NCBI GenBank assembly: GCA_039925145.1
Contig: JBDSZL010000073.1
Span: 124,001 to 188,000 of the forward strand
DNA length: 64,000 nt
Source of the DNA: JBDSZL01 sp039925145
Lineage (GTDB): Bacteria > Acidobacteriota > Vicinamibacteria > Vicinamibacterales > SCN-69-37
Reading direction: 5' to 3'
Below are positions 16,546 through 25,168 of the stretch, in pieces. Numbering within the stretch: the stretch's first letter is position 1; each line of letters begins with the position of its first letter. A program made the translations under genes and the position numbers. The notes below the pieces were generated by a model. It did not search any database, was not told where the DNA came from, and saw only the letters and a list, made by a program, of their open reading frames with translations.

Positions 16546-16737
16546 AACATAATTGTTCGAAACTTTGTTCGTTCGACAAAGATGTCGACAGACTTAGGCA
16601 GCAGACTTGCCTTCTCCTAGGAGGTCCGTTCTCTCATCCACTCGAGCCTCCTTGTATACGCATGATTAGCACATGGTCCGCTGTGTGAGCCTGTGGACAT
16701 AATTGTCTACTTATAGTGGCGTCTCAACATTTTTGTT
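16546..16737. promoter_or_regulatory. Four ACA-N4-TGT dyads between the divergent nitrate operons
   Basis: Sites are AACA-TAAT-TGTT (16546-16557), GACA-AAGA-TGTC (16575-16586), GTGGACA-TAAT-TGTCTAC (16693-16710) and AACA-TTTT-TGTT (16726-16737). Sites 1 and 3 share ACATAATTGT exactly. Centres are 29 bp apart in the first pair and 30 bp apart in the second. The pair midpoints lie about 235 bp from the porin start and about 233 bp from the Fe-S subunit start. The stretch is AT-rich in a GC-rich genome. A separate inverted repeat CTTTGT/ACAAAG (16563-16581) overlaps the second site. Probable operator region for a dimeric regulator; the regulator is unidentified. Confidence 0.55.
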
Positions 16738-16740
16738 AAC

Positions 16741-16948
16741 CTGTTCGCGCTTGCCGGACGACACCTGGGAGTGTATCGTAGAGGCTGACGCCGGCCCTGT
16801 CGCCGCGTCCGGCTCCCAGCCTTAGCCACCGCCTCTGGCGCCCCTGTCCGCGCCATCGTCCGATCGGGCCCTCGCGTGCCCGTCGACTCTGCGCTCCATG
16901 ACGAGCTTCTCGTGCGTTCCTGGCCCCGTGGTCAGGTCTGGAGTGCTG
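16741..16948 (+). promoter_or_regulatory. Hairpin-rich leader of the nitrate/nitrite reductase operon
   Basis: GCCGGAC (16753-16759) can pair with GTCCGGC (16807-16813), and CTGGGAG (16765-16771) with CTCCCAG (16813-16819). These two pairings cross, so they exclude each other. Further on are TGGCGC/GCGCCA (16836-16855), ACGAG/CTCGT (16901-16913), and a seven-pair hairpin at 16919-16936 with a CCGT loop that ends four bases before the GGAG ribosome-binding site. Mutually exclusive stems fit attenuation, and an ANTAR protein is encoded in this operon. I could not identify the canonical paired hexaloops by eye. Confidence 0.42.
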
Positions 16949-18520
16949 ATGGCATTGCCCCTGCTGACCCGAGCGTCTAGAGACGGCGTCACGTTTCTGC
17001 TGACGCCACGCACACGGCCCGAAGGCCCGTCGAATCCCGCACCGGACCCGATCGCCATCGACGCGCGAATGCCGTCGCGCCGCCCTGCTGAAGGCGAGCA
17101 GTACCGTTTTCACGTCGACATGGGCCAATGCATTGGATGCAAGTGCTGCGTGGTGGCGTGCAACGAGCAGAACGGGAATCCGGCAGACATCAACTGGCGC
17201 CGCGTCGGCGAAGTCGAGGGTGGCTGGTATCCGGACACGCGCCGGGCATACTTCTCGATGGGGTGTAACCACTGTCTCGAGCCGACGTGCCTGCAGGGCT
17301 GCCCGGTCGACGCCTACACCAAAAACCCCGCAACCGGCATCGTCCACCACAGCGCCGACACCTGTATCGGATGCCAGTACTGCACATGGAACTGCTCGTA
17401 CGGCGTGCCGCAATTCAATCCGGAGCGCGGCGTCGTCGGCAAGTGCGACATGTGTCACAGCCGACTCGAGCGAGATCAGGCGCCCGCCTGCGTGAGCGCG
17501 TGTCCTGAGACCGCGATCCGAATCGAGATCGTGAATGTCGCCGAGTGGCGGGCGGCCCTCACGGCCACCTCACCGGCGCCACCTCTGCCCGCAGGCATGC
17601 CGGCAGCCGATGCGAGCCTCTCCACCACGCGCTACTCGATGCCCGACGGGCTGCCGCCCAACGCGCGACCGCTCGACCTGACACACGTCCGGCCGGCCGA
17701 GCCGCACTGGCCGCTCGTCGTCATGACCGTGCTCACGCAACTGTCCGTGGGGGCGTTCACCTCCATCTGGCTTCTGCAGATGGCTGGTGCGGTCGACCGG
17801 CTCGGCATGGCGGCCATCACGTCGCTCCTCATTGCCGGACTCGCGCTCTCGGCCTCGACGCTGCACCTCGGACGGCCGGCCTATGCCTATCGCGCCCTCA
17901 AGATGTGGCGCCGATCCTGGCTGAGTCGCGAGGTCCTGCTGTTTACCGCCTTCTCCGGTGTGGCAAATCTCTACGCCGCTCTGCTGTGGATTGGTGCATC
18001 GGGGAGCCTGCTGGCTGGGGCCGCGACGGTGCTGCTCGGCTGCGCCGGTGTCACGGCGAGTGCCTACATCTACCGGGTCTCGTCGCGGCCAGCCTGGAAT
18101 TGTGTGCTGACGCTGCTGCAGTTCGGAGCGACCGCCGCGGTACTCGGACCGGCCTTCACGGCCGCGCTCGGCGCGAGCGCGCTGCCCGCTTTGCGAATCG
18201 CGATTGTGGTCGGCGCCACGCTTCAGGGTGTGCTCATCGTGTGGGGCGTTCTCAGACTCATCGCCTCCGATAGCATCGAACTGCGAGGCACCGCTCGCCT
18301 GCTGTCGACCACCCTCGCCAAGATCTTCCTGATCCGAGGGGCCCTGCTCGTCGTTGGCGGCGGCATCCTTCCGCTGGCCTGGCACGGACAGCCGTCATCG
18401 ATCGTCGCGTTCGCGCTGCTGCTCGCCGGCGAGATCGCGGGCCGGTACCTGTTCTTCGTGAGTGTGGTCCCGAAGCACATGACCACCCCGTACCTGGCCA
18501 TGGGGAGCGAGGCGGCATGA
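16949..18520 (+). CDS. Fused four-cluster ferredoxin (DmsB-like) and DmsC-like membrane anchor
   Basis: A 523-residue electron-transfer subunit. Residues 55-190 are a DmsB/NrfC-type module with four [4Fe-4S] motifs: CIGCKCCVVAC (61-71), CNHCLEPTCLQGC (106-118), CIGCQYCTWNC (139-149) and CDMC (166-169) with CVSAC (181-185). From about residue 252 to the end is a DmsC-like anchor with about eight membrane helices. This would carry electrons from quinol to the molybdenum subunit, whose gene overlaps by 4 bp. ATG 16949 is chosen for its GGAG at a 5-bp spacing; ATG 16898 lacks an RBS and lies in the hairpin leader. Confidence 0.88.
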   Translation: MALPLLTRASRDGVTFLLTPRTRPEGPSNPAPDPIAIDARMPSRRPAEGEQYRFHVDMGQCIGCKCCVVACNEQNGNPADINWRRVGEVEGGWYPDTRRAYFSMGCNHCLEPTCLQGCPVDAYTKNPATGIVHHSADTCIGCQYCTWNCSYGVPQFNPERGVVGKCDMCHSRLERDQAPACVSACPETAIRIEIVNVAEWRAALTATSPAPPLPAGMPAADASLSTTRYSMPDGLPPNARPLDLTHVRPAEPHWPLVVMTVLTQLSVGAFTSIWLLQMAGAVDRLGMAAITSLLIAGLALSASTLHLGRPAYAYRALKMWRRSWLSREVLLFTAFSGVANLYAALLWIGASGSLLAGAATVLLGCAGVTASAYIYRVSSRPAWNCVLTLLQFGATAAVLGPAFTAALGASALPALRIAIVVGATLQGVLIVWGVLRLIASDSIELRGTARLLSTTLAKIFLIRGALLVVGGGILPLAWHGQPSSIVAFALLLAGEIAGRYLFFVSVVPKHMTTPYLAMGSEAA

Positions 18521-20727
18521 ACCTCAAACGCCTGCTCGGCCTCGACACGCACGCGGATCACTACCTGTACGCTGACGACGCCGAAGCCGGCTACATCTCG
18601 GCGCAGAAGGTTCCCGAGCAATGGGTGCCAACCACGTGCGGCTACTGCTCGGTGGGCTGCGGGATGTACGTCGGTGTGCGAGCGGGCCGCGCCGTGTCGG
18701 TCCGCGGCAATCCCGATCACCCGGTAAACCGTGGGCTTCTCTGCCCGAAGGGTCTCTCGGAACATCACACGCTGTCGGCATCGGACCGCGCCGTGCAGCC
18801 ACTCCTGCGCCGCGATGGCCAATTGCGCCCCGTCGCTTGGCCGGAGGCCCTGCGCGTGATGGCCCAGACATTTCAGGATATCCAGGCGCGACACGGTCGC
18901 GAATCTGTCGGTGTAATCAGCACCGGACAGCTGGTCACCGAAGAGTTCTACACCCTGGGTAAGCTCGTGCAGCTCGGGCTGGGGACGCGCAACTACTGCG
19001 GCAACACAACGCTCTGCATGTCCACGGCCGTATCCGGGTACAAGCGATCGTTCGGCAGCGACGGTCCTCCAGGCGCGTACGACGATCTCGAACAGGCCGA
19101 TCTGATCATGCTCATCGGCGCGAACATCGCCGAGAACCATCCGATCCTGTGCCGGCGTCTGGCCGCCAACCCGGGCACGACACTCATCGTCGTCGATCCT
19201 CGCGTCACGAAGACCGCGATGATGGCCGACCTGCACCTGCCCGTGAAGCCGCGCTCGGACCTGGCGCTGGTCAATGGTTTGATTCACATTCTGATCGAGC
19301 ACGACCTCGTCGATCACTCATACATCGAGGCCCACACCACCGGTTTCGACGCGTTGAAGGCGTCCGTCGCGACATACACGCCGGATCGGGTGGCCGAGAT
19401 CACCGGGCTGAGTGCCGAGCTGCTGTACCGGACCGCCAGCCTCTATGCCAACGCGCGCGCGGCGCTCGTCGCGTGGACGATGGGGGTGAATCACAGCACC
19501 AAAGGGACCGAGACGGTCAACGCCATCAACAACCTGTCGCTCATCACCGGCAATATCGGACGTCCGGGAGCATCACCGTTTTCCATTACCGGTCAATGCA
19601 ATGCCATGGGCACACGGGAGGCGGGGTTCACATCCAGCTTGCCGGGCTATCGCAAGTTCGAGAGTGGGTCCGATCGCGCTGAACTGGCAGAACTGTGGCA
19701 CCTGCCGGTTGACCGCATTCCCACGTCGCGCGGTCTCGCGTATCCGGACATCATCGAAGCGGCGCTGTCGCACAAGATCCGTGCGCTCTGGATCATCGGC
19801 ACCAATCCCATCGTCTCGTTTCCAAACCTGGGCGTGCTCACGCAGGCGCTTCACGATCTGGAATTTCTCGTGGTGCAGGACGGGTTTCATCCCACCCCCA
19901 CATCGGACCTCGCGCATCTGGTTCTTCCCGCCGCGATCTGGGGCGAAAAAGAAGGGACGTACACCAACTCCGAGCGCCGCGTGAGCAAGGTCAATCAGGC
20001 AGTGCCGCCGCCCGGTGAGGCGCGTTCCGATTTCGACATCTTCCTTGGCCTGGCCAAGGAGCTCGGGGTCGAGGCCGAGCTGTTTCCGGGCTGGCGGACG
20101 CCGGAGGACGCGTTCGCCGAATGGGGTCGGGTATCCGCTGGCCGCCTCTGCGACTACTCAGGGATCACATATGCGGGTCTGGCCAAAGAAGCCATTCAGT
20201 GGCCGTTCCCGGCAGGTGCCTCGGCGCCAGGCGCGACGCGGCGTCTCTACGACGATGGCCAGTTCGAGACCGAGGACGGCCGCGCCCAGCTCCTGCCCGT
20301 GACATGGGAACCATTTCCTGAGCAGCCGACCGCCGAGTTTCCGTTCGTGCTCAACACAGGCCGCACGGTCGAGCACTGGCACACACGGACAAAGACCGGT
20401 CGCGTGCCAATTCTTCAGCGCCTGTGTCCCGATGCGTGGGTCGAAATGAATCCGCGCGACGCCCGCGCGCTCGGACTCAAACCTCAGGAGTCCGTCTCGG
20501 TCGTGTCGCGGCGCGGCGCGATCAGGAGCATCCAGCTACGCGTCACTGAAACCGTCGCGCCCGGCCAGGTCTTCGTGCCCTTCCATTTCGCGGAGGCCAA
20601 CGCGAATCAACTGACTCAGAGCGCCTACGACCCCATTTCGCGCGAACCCAACTTCAAGCAGTCCGCGGTGCGCGTAGAGCGCGCCGGAACCGCGCCTCGG
20701 CCGTCCGCAAGAGAGAGGCACTCATGA
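18517..20727 (+). CDS. nasA: Nitrate reductase catalytic subunit (Nas/Nap-type molybdopterin oxidoreductase)
   Basis: The 736-residue protein is a molybdenum-bis-MGD reductase. C41, C44, C48 and C76 (CGYCSVGC then LLCPKG) bind a [4Fe-4S] cluster. Cys167 in TTLCMSTAVSGYKRSFG is the likely molybdenum ligand, as in NasA/NapA, and SITGQCNAMGTREAG is a further family landmark. The end, from FPFVLNTGRTVEHWH on, is the molydop_binding domain. There is no Tat signal, so it is cytoplasmic and reduces nitrate to nitrite for assimilation. The C-terminal BFD and flavin modules of some NasA proteins are absent. It overlaps both neighbours by 4 bp. Confidence 0.9.
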   Translation: MNLKRLLGLDTHADHYLYADDAEAGYISAQKVPEQWVPTTCGYCSVGCGMYVGVRAGRAVSVRGNPDHPVNRGLLCPKGLSEHHTLSASDRAVQPLLRRDGQLRPVAWPEALRVMAQTFQDIQARHGRESVGVISTGQLVTEEFYTLGKLVQLGLGTRNYCGNTTLCMSTAVSGYKRSFGSDGPPGAYDDLEQADLIMLIGANIAENHPILCRRLAANPGTTLIVVDPRVTKTAMMADLHLPVKPRSDLALVNGLIHILIEHDLVDHSYIEAHTTGFDALKASVATYTPDRVAEITGLSAELLYRTASLYANARAALVAWTMGVNHSTKGTETVNAINNLSLITGNIGRPGASPFSITGQCNAMGTREAGFTSSLPGYRKFESGSDRAELAELWHLPVDRIPTSRGLAYPDIIEAALSHKIRALWIIGTNPIVSFPNLGVLTQALHDLEFLVVQDGFHPTPTSDLAHLVLPAAIWGEKEGTYTNSERRVSKVNQAVPPPGEARSDFDIFLGLAKELGVEAELFPGWRTPEDAFAEWGRVSAGRLCDYSGITYAGLAKEAIQWPFPAGASAPGATRRLYDDGQFETEDGRAQLLPVTWEPFPEQPTAEFPFVLNTGRTVEHWHTRTKTGRVPILQRLCPDAWVEMNPRDARALGLKPQESVSVVSRRGAIRSIQLRVTETVAPGQVFVPFHFAEANANQLTQSAYDPISREPNFKQSAVRVERAGTAPRPSARERHS

Positions 20728-23129
20728 AGAAACTCGTGGTCGTCGGGAACGGGATGGCCGGCATGGCCTGTCTCGAGCACGTGCTGGCCTACGGGCGGGA
20801 ATTCGACGTCACCGTCTTCGGCGACGAAACGCACGTCAACTACAACCGGGTGTTGCTCTCATCGGTCCTCGCGGGGGAGAAGCCGTCAGACAGCATCGTG
20901 CTCAACCCGCTCGAGTGGTACCAGCGCCACGACATCGCGCTGCGACTCGGCACGCGTGTGGTCGACGTCGACCCGCAGGCCCAGGTCGTACATGGCGAGG
21001 ATGGCAGTGTGGCGAGCTACGACGTGCTCCTCCTGGCCACCGGCAGCAGCGCCTGGATGCCGCCCATTGCGGGCCTCGATCTCGACGGCGTGTTCGCGTT
21101 TCGAACGCTCGATGACACGCGTGCCCTCCTCGATCGCGCCGGCGCCGGCACCAAAGCGGTCGTGATTGGCGGCGGTCTGCTCGGTCTCGAAGCGGCGCGC
21201 GGTCTCCAGGTGCAGGGGTGCGACGTCACCGTTGTCCATCTCGCCCAGACGCTGATGGAGCGCCAGCTCGATCCCACCGGTGGGTCGTACTTGACGAGCA
21301 AGATGGACGCGCTGGGCGTGCGCGTGCTGCTCGGACGCAGCACGAGTGCGATTCTGGGCGAAGGGCATGTCGAGCGCGTGCTGTTTGCCGACGGCAGTCA
21401 CGTGGATGCCGATCTCGTCGTCGTCGCGGCAGGAATCCGGCCCAACGTCGAGCTTGGCCGCCGCGCCGGTCTTGACATCAATCGAGCCATCGTCGTGAAC
21501 GACCACATGGAGACGTCGCGCCCCGACGTCTTTGCCGTGGGCGAATGCGTCGAGCACCGGGGCGTGTGCTACGGCCTCATCGCACCGCTGATCGAGCAGG
21601 CGAAGGTGCTCGCCGCCACCATGACCGGCCGAAAGGGCCCGGTCTACACCGGCAGCATTCAGGCCGCGAAGCTCAAGATCATGGGGGTCGATGTGTTCTC
21701 GGCCGGTGAGTGGGCCGAGGAGGCGTCGCTCGATATCGTGCGCTACGAAGATCCGGGACTTGGCGTCTACAAGAAGCTGGCGCTACGCGACGGACGGCTG
21801 GCCGGCATGATCCTGGTCGGCGACACCGACGACAACCACCGCTACATGGACTGGCTGCGGACGGGCGAAGACCTCAGCGCTCAGCGCCGGCAACTGCTGT
21901 TTCCCGGACCGCTGAGTGACGTGGGGCTCGACGTGGCCGAGATGGCCGACACGGCGACGGTCTGTGGATGCCTGGGTGTCACCAAAGGCACCATCATCGG
22001 CGCCATTCACGAGCGCGGGGTCAACACGCTGTCACAGCTCAAGGAGTGCACACGAGCCAGCACGAGCTGCGGCAGCTGCACGAAGCTGTGCCAGGACCTG
22101 CTGCGCGCCGTCGCGCCGGCGTTCGAGGAAGAGGCCAAACGCGTGATGTGCGGGTGCCTCCCGTTTGCGGAGGATCAGTTGCGCGAGATGCTCCGCACGC
22201 AGCAGATTCGCGCGGTGCAGGACGTGCTCGACATCTACGGCAACGGGCTGGGCTGCGAGACGTGCAAACCAGCGCTCAGCTACATGCTCGACATGCTCTG
22301 GTGCGGCGACCACGACGAAGATCGCTCCGCGCGCTACATCAACGACCGCGTTCACGCGAACATCCAGAACGATGGCACGTTCTCGGTCATCCCACGCATG
22401 CGCGGGGGTGTCACGACACCCGATGAACTGCGCAAGATTGCCGACGTGGCAGACAAGTACCACGTGCGGATGGTCAAGGTGACCGGCAGCCAGCGGATCG
22501 ACTTGCTCGGCGTCAAAAAGGCCGACCTGCCGCAGGTCTGGGCCGATCTCGGGATGCCGTCCGGCCAGGCCTACGCCAAGGGCGTCCGCATGGTGAAGAC
22601 CTGCGTCGGCACCGAGTTCTGTCGCTTCGGCACGCAGGACTCCACCGCTGCCGGCATCGAAATGGAACGACGGTTCGAACAGCTGTTTACGCCGCACAAG
22701 GTGAAGATGGCCACGGTGGGGTGCCCGCGCAACTGCGCGGAAGCCACCGTCAAGGACATCGGACTCATCGGCCAGGAAGGCGGCTGGCAGGTGGTGGTGG
22801 GCGGTGCGGCCGGCAAGTCGGTTCGCAAGGCAGACCTGTTGACCACAGTCGAGACCACGGAGGAGGCGTTGCGCGCATCCGAGTTGTTCTTTCAGTACTA
22901 CCGCGAGAACGGCAACTACCTGGAGCGCACCTACGACTTCGTGGAGCGCCTGGGCATCGAGAAGATTCGGAAAGAGACGGTCTACGCGCCGCAAGCCCTC
23001 CACGAGGCGCTGCTCTCCCGTTTGCGCAAGTCCAAGGATCGCGCGCGCGATCCCTGGCAAGAGGGGCGTGAGCCGGTCAACGCCACCCAGTTCATTCCTC
23101 TCCGTCCCATCGACGAGGTGCGAGCATGA
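20724..23129 (+). CDS. nirB: NAD(P)H nitrite reductase large subunit NirB
   Basis: The 801-residue flavo-siroheme enzyme reduces nitrite to ammonium. The N-terminal half is a pyridine-nucleotide-disulfide oxidoreductase (VVVGNGMAGM, VVIGGGLLGLEAARGL, DVFAVGE). BFD-type [2Fe-2S] regions follow, with CGCLGVTKGTI and a second CGC...CETC segment. The sulfite/nitrite reductase module carries siroheme/[4Fe-4S] cysteines C627 and C633 (CVGTEFC) and C667 and C671 (CPRNC). Its length is near that of the E. coli protein (about 847). It shares 4-bp overlaps with nasA and nirD, consistent with tight translational coupling. Confidence 0.95.
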   Translation: MKKLVVVGNGMAGMACLEHVLAYGREFDVTVFGDETHVNYNRVLLSSVLAGEKPSDSIVLNPLEWYQRHDIALRLGTRVVDVDPQAQVVHGEDGSVASYDVLLLATGSSAWMPPIAGLDLDGVFAFRTLDDTRALLDRAGAGTKAVVIGGGLLGLEAARGLQVQGCDVTVVHLAQTLMERQLDPTGGSYLTSKMDALGVRVLLGRSTSAILGEGHVERVLFADGSHVDADLVVVAAGIRPNVELGRRAGLDINRAIVVNDHMETSRPDVFAVGECVEHRGVCYGLIAPLIEQAKVLAATMTGRKGPVYTGSIQAAKLKIMGVDVFSAGEWAEEASLDIVRYEDPGLGVYKKLALRDGRLAGMILVGDTDDNHRYMDWLRTGEDLSAQRRQLLFPGPLSDVGLDVAEMADTATVCGCLGVTKGTIIGAIHERGVNTLSQLKECTRASTSCGSCTKLCQDLLRAVAPAFEEEAKRVMCGCLPFAEDQLREMLRTQQIRAVQDVLDIYGNGLGCETCKPALSYMLDMLWCGDHDEDRSARYINDRVHANIQNDGTFSVIPRMRGGVTTPDELRKIADVADKYHVRMVKVTGSQRIDLLGVKKADLPQVWADLGMPSGQAYAKGVRMVKTCVGTEFCRFGTQDSTAAGIEMERRFEQLFTPHKVKMATVGCPRNCAEATVKDIGLIGQEGGWQVVVGGAAGKSVRKADLLTTVETTEEALRASELFFQYYRENGNYLERTYDFVERLGIEKIRKETVYAPQALHEALLSRLRKSKDRARDPWQEGREPVNATQFIPLRPIDEVRA

Positions 23130-23485
23130 TCGAAAATCAATGGATTCGTGTCAGTCCCACCAGCCATATTCCGCCGCGTGAAGGCCGTGTCGTGCATCTC
23201 GCGGAACATGAGATTGCCATCTTCCATCTCGGGGATCGATTCCTGGCCGTCCAGAACCGGTGCCCGCACAAAGGAGGACCGCTCTCCGATGGCATCGTGG
23301 CGGGCGACTCGATCGTCTGCCCGCTGCACGCGTGGAAGGTGCATCTCGAGTCAGGCCAGATCCAGCGGCCGGGCGGCCAGGTTCAGTGTGTCGAACGCTA
23401 TCCGGTCCGCGTACAGCACGGTGTCATCGAAGTACAACTGGCGGTGATCGCCGCTGAGGTGACCTGTGGTGGAGCCGCGGCATGA
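23126..23485 (+). CDS. nirD: Nitrite reductase small subunit NirD (Rieske-type)
   Basis: A 119-residue Rieske ferredoxin-like protein. The cluster motif is complete: CPHKGG near residue 48 and CPLHAWK about 18 residues later. Many NirD proteins have lost the cysteines, so this one probably still binds a [2Fe-2S] cluster. It partners NirB, whose stop it overlaps by 4 bp. Confidence 0.92.
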   Translation: MIENQWIRVSPTSHIPPREGRVVHLAEHEIAIFHLGDRFLAVQNRCPHKGGPLSDGIVAGDSIVCPLHAWKVHLESGQIQRPGGQVQCVERYPVRVQHGVIEVQLAVIAAEVTCGGAAA

Positions 23486-23549
23486 CACCGGGGAGTATGC
23501 AATTACTGGTAGCATCAGGCGTGCGGCGGGCAGTCCATCAGGGTCTGTG

Positions 23550-24314
23550 ATGCGACAGCCGCCAGACACGAGGAACACGCAAGTGAATGCCACTGCTTCA
23601 GCCGATCCACCCGGTGCCGGAGGCTCGGAAGTCGATGTTCTGCACGACATTGGCAGCCGCATCGCGGCCGCCGACCCGCTGCACGCTGTGCTGTCGCGGG
23701 TCGTGCATGTCGTCTCCAGTCTCGTCCGGTGTGACTCCTGCTTCATCTACGTGCTCGAGGGCGACGCGCTCGTCTTGCGGGCGTCGAAGAATCCGCATTC
23801 TGACGCGATCGACCGGCTCACCCTGCGTGTCGGCCAAGGCATCACTGGGTGGGTGGCCGAACATCGCGAACCGGTGGCCGTGGGTGAACACGCGTTTACC
23901 GACCCGCGGTTTCAAATGTTCAACGAGTTGCCGGAAGACCGATACGAGGCCTTTCTGTCGGTGCCCGTCCTCAGCCGAAGCAAGCTGGTTGGCGTCATCA
24001 ACGTCCAGCACCGGCAACCCCGCGATTACCAGGAGCGCGAGATTCAACTGATCTCGACCATCGGCTTTCTGGTGGGTGCCGAGATCGAACTGGCGCGTGT
24101 CGAGGTCGAGTACTCCAACCTGTCCGAACGGCTCGAGGAACGGAAGGTGGTCGACCGGGCCAAGGGGATCCTGCAGCGCGACCTCGGCCTCACGGAAGAA
24201 GAGGCCTACCTGACCATTCAGAAGCAGAGCCGCCAGCGCCGCATTTCCAAGAAAGACATCGCTGAAGCGCTCATCCTCAGCGACGAGCTTCGGCGCGGCC
24301 GGGACGCCTCGTGA
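23550..24314 (+). CDS. GAF-ANTAR transcription antitermination regulator
   Basis: The product (254 residues from ATG 23550; 243 from GTG 23583, which has GAGGA upstream) has an N-terminal GAF domain. This includes GQGITGWVAEHREPVAVGEHAF, quoted in part as GQGITGWVAEHREPV, and YEAFLSVPVLSRSKLVGVIN. The C-terminal ANTAR domain reads VVDRAKGILQRDLGLTEEEA, followed by helices with the family aromatic/alanine pattern. ANTAR domains bind tandem RNA hairpins and prevent terminator formation. Known nitrate regulators are NasR (NIT-ANTAR) and NasT (receiver-ANTAR with NasS); here a GAF domain takes the sensory place and no NasS is present. It probably controls this operon and the divergent import operon. 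Confidence 0.88.
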   Translation: MRQPPDTRNTQVNATASADPPGAGGSEVDVLHDIGSRIAAADPLHAVLSRVVHVVSSLVRCDSCFIYVLEGDALVLRASKNPHSDAIDRLTLRVGQGITGWVAEHREPVAVGEHAFTDPRFQMFNELPEDRYEAFLSVPVLSRSKLVGVINVQHRQPRDYQEREIQLISTIGFLVGAEIELARVEVEYSNLSERLEERKVVDRAKGILQRDLGLTEEEAYLTIQKQSRQRRISKKDIAEALILSDELRRGRDAS

Positions 24315-25168
24315 GAGAAGAGGCGGGCGGCCTTGCGGGCCTGCGCGTCCTCACCCTCGAGAGCCGTCGCGCCACCGAACAGGCCACGCTGATCTCGCGT
24401 TTCGGCGGCGTGCCCATTGTGGCGCCCTCGGTGCGCGAGGTCCCGCTCGACTCGCACGCCGATGCAGTGCTCTTCGCAGACGAGGTGATTGCCGGCCGTA
24501 TCGACGCCACCCTCTTCCTGACCGGGGTAGGCGCGCGCGAGCTGGTCCGCGCCATTGAACAGCACCGCTCGCGCGAGACATTTCTCGCCGCCTTGCGGCT
24601 CACGAAGGTCGTGGCCCGCGGCCCCAAGCCCGTGGCGGTGTTGCGCGACCTGCAGGTACCCATCTGGGTGGTCGCTCCCGAGCCGAACACCTGGCGTGAA
24701 GTGATCGCTGCGATGGACGGGCGACGCGATGAACTGCCCCTCGCTGGCGCTCGCGTGGCCGTGCAGGAGTACGGCGTCACCAACCACGACCTGATGCAGG
24801 CGCTGACCGCTCGCGGCGCTGTCGTCCAATCGGTCTGCATCTATCAATGGGCGCTGCCCGACGATCCGACTCCCCTGCGCAACGCCGTCGAGGCGATCAT
24901 CGGAGGCAGAGTCGACCTCATCGTCCTCACATCGGGCGTCCAACTCGCCCATCTCGTGCAGGTCGCTACGGCGATGGGTCTCGACGCCGAGATGCGGCGG
25001 CAGCTCATCAACGTCGTGATCGCGTCCATCGGCCCGACCACGTCGGAAGAGATTCGCCGGCAGGGCCTCGAGCCAGACCTCCAGGCCTCCCACCCTAAAA
25101 TGGGAATGCTCATTACAGAAGCGGCCCATCAAGCCGCCGCGCTGCTTCAGGCCAAGCGCGCGAGGTAA
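24311..25168 (+). CDS. Uroporphyrinogen-III synthase-like protein (HemD fold)
   Basis: The 285-residue protein has the two-domain HemD pattern with weak conservation: LRVLTLESRRATEQATLISRF-like start (given in part), FLTGVGARELV, VVARGPKPVAVLRDL, VAVQEYG, IVLTSGVQLAHLVQVA and ASIGPTTSEEIRRQGL. It probably closes hydroxymethylbilane to uroporphyrinogen III, the siroheme precursor needed by NirB. Copies of this kind are common in nitrate-assimilation operons; some may be regulatory rather than catalytic. The GTG start overlaps the ANTAR stop by 4 bp, and it ends the operon. No uroporphyrinogen methyltransferase is in the window. Confidence 0.78.
   Translation: MREEAGGLAGLRVLTLESRRATEQATLISRFGGVPIVAPSVREVPLDSHADAVLFADEVIAGRIDATLFLTGVGARELVRAIEQHRSRETFLAALRLTKVVARGPKPVAVLRDLQVPIWVVAPEPNTWREVIAAMDGRRDELPLAGARVAVQEYGVTNHDLMQALTARGAVVQSVCIYQWALPDDPTPLRNAVEAIIGGRVDLIVLTSGVQLAHLVQVATAMGLDAEMRRQLINVVIASIGPTTSEEIRRQGLEPDLQASHPKMGMLITEAAHQAAALLQAKRAR

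Noticed and set aside
16540..16553. FNR/NnrR box TTGAT-N4-ATCAA in the nitrate intergenic region
   Set aside because: Only the left half matches fully; the right half is ATAAT. It also overlaps the better ACA-N4-TGT dyad.
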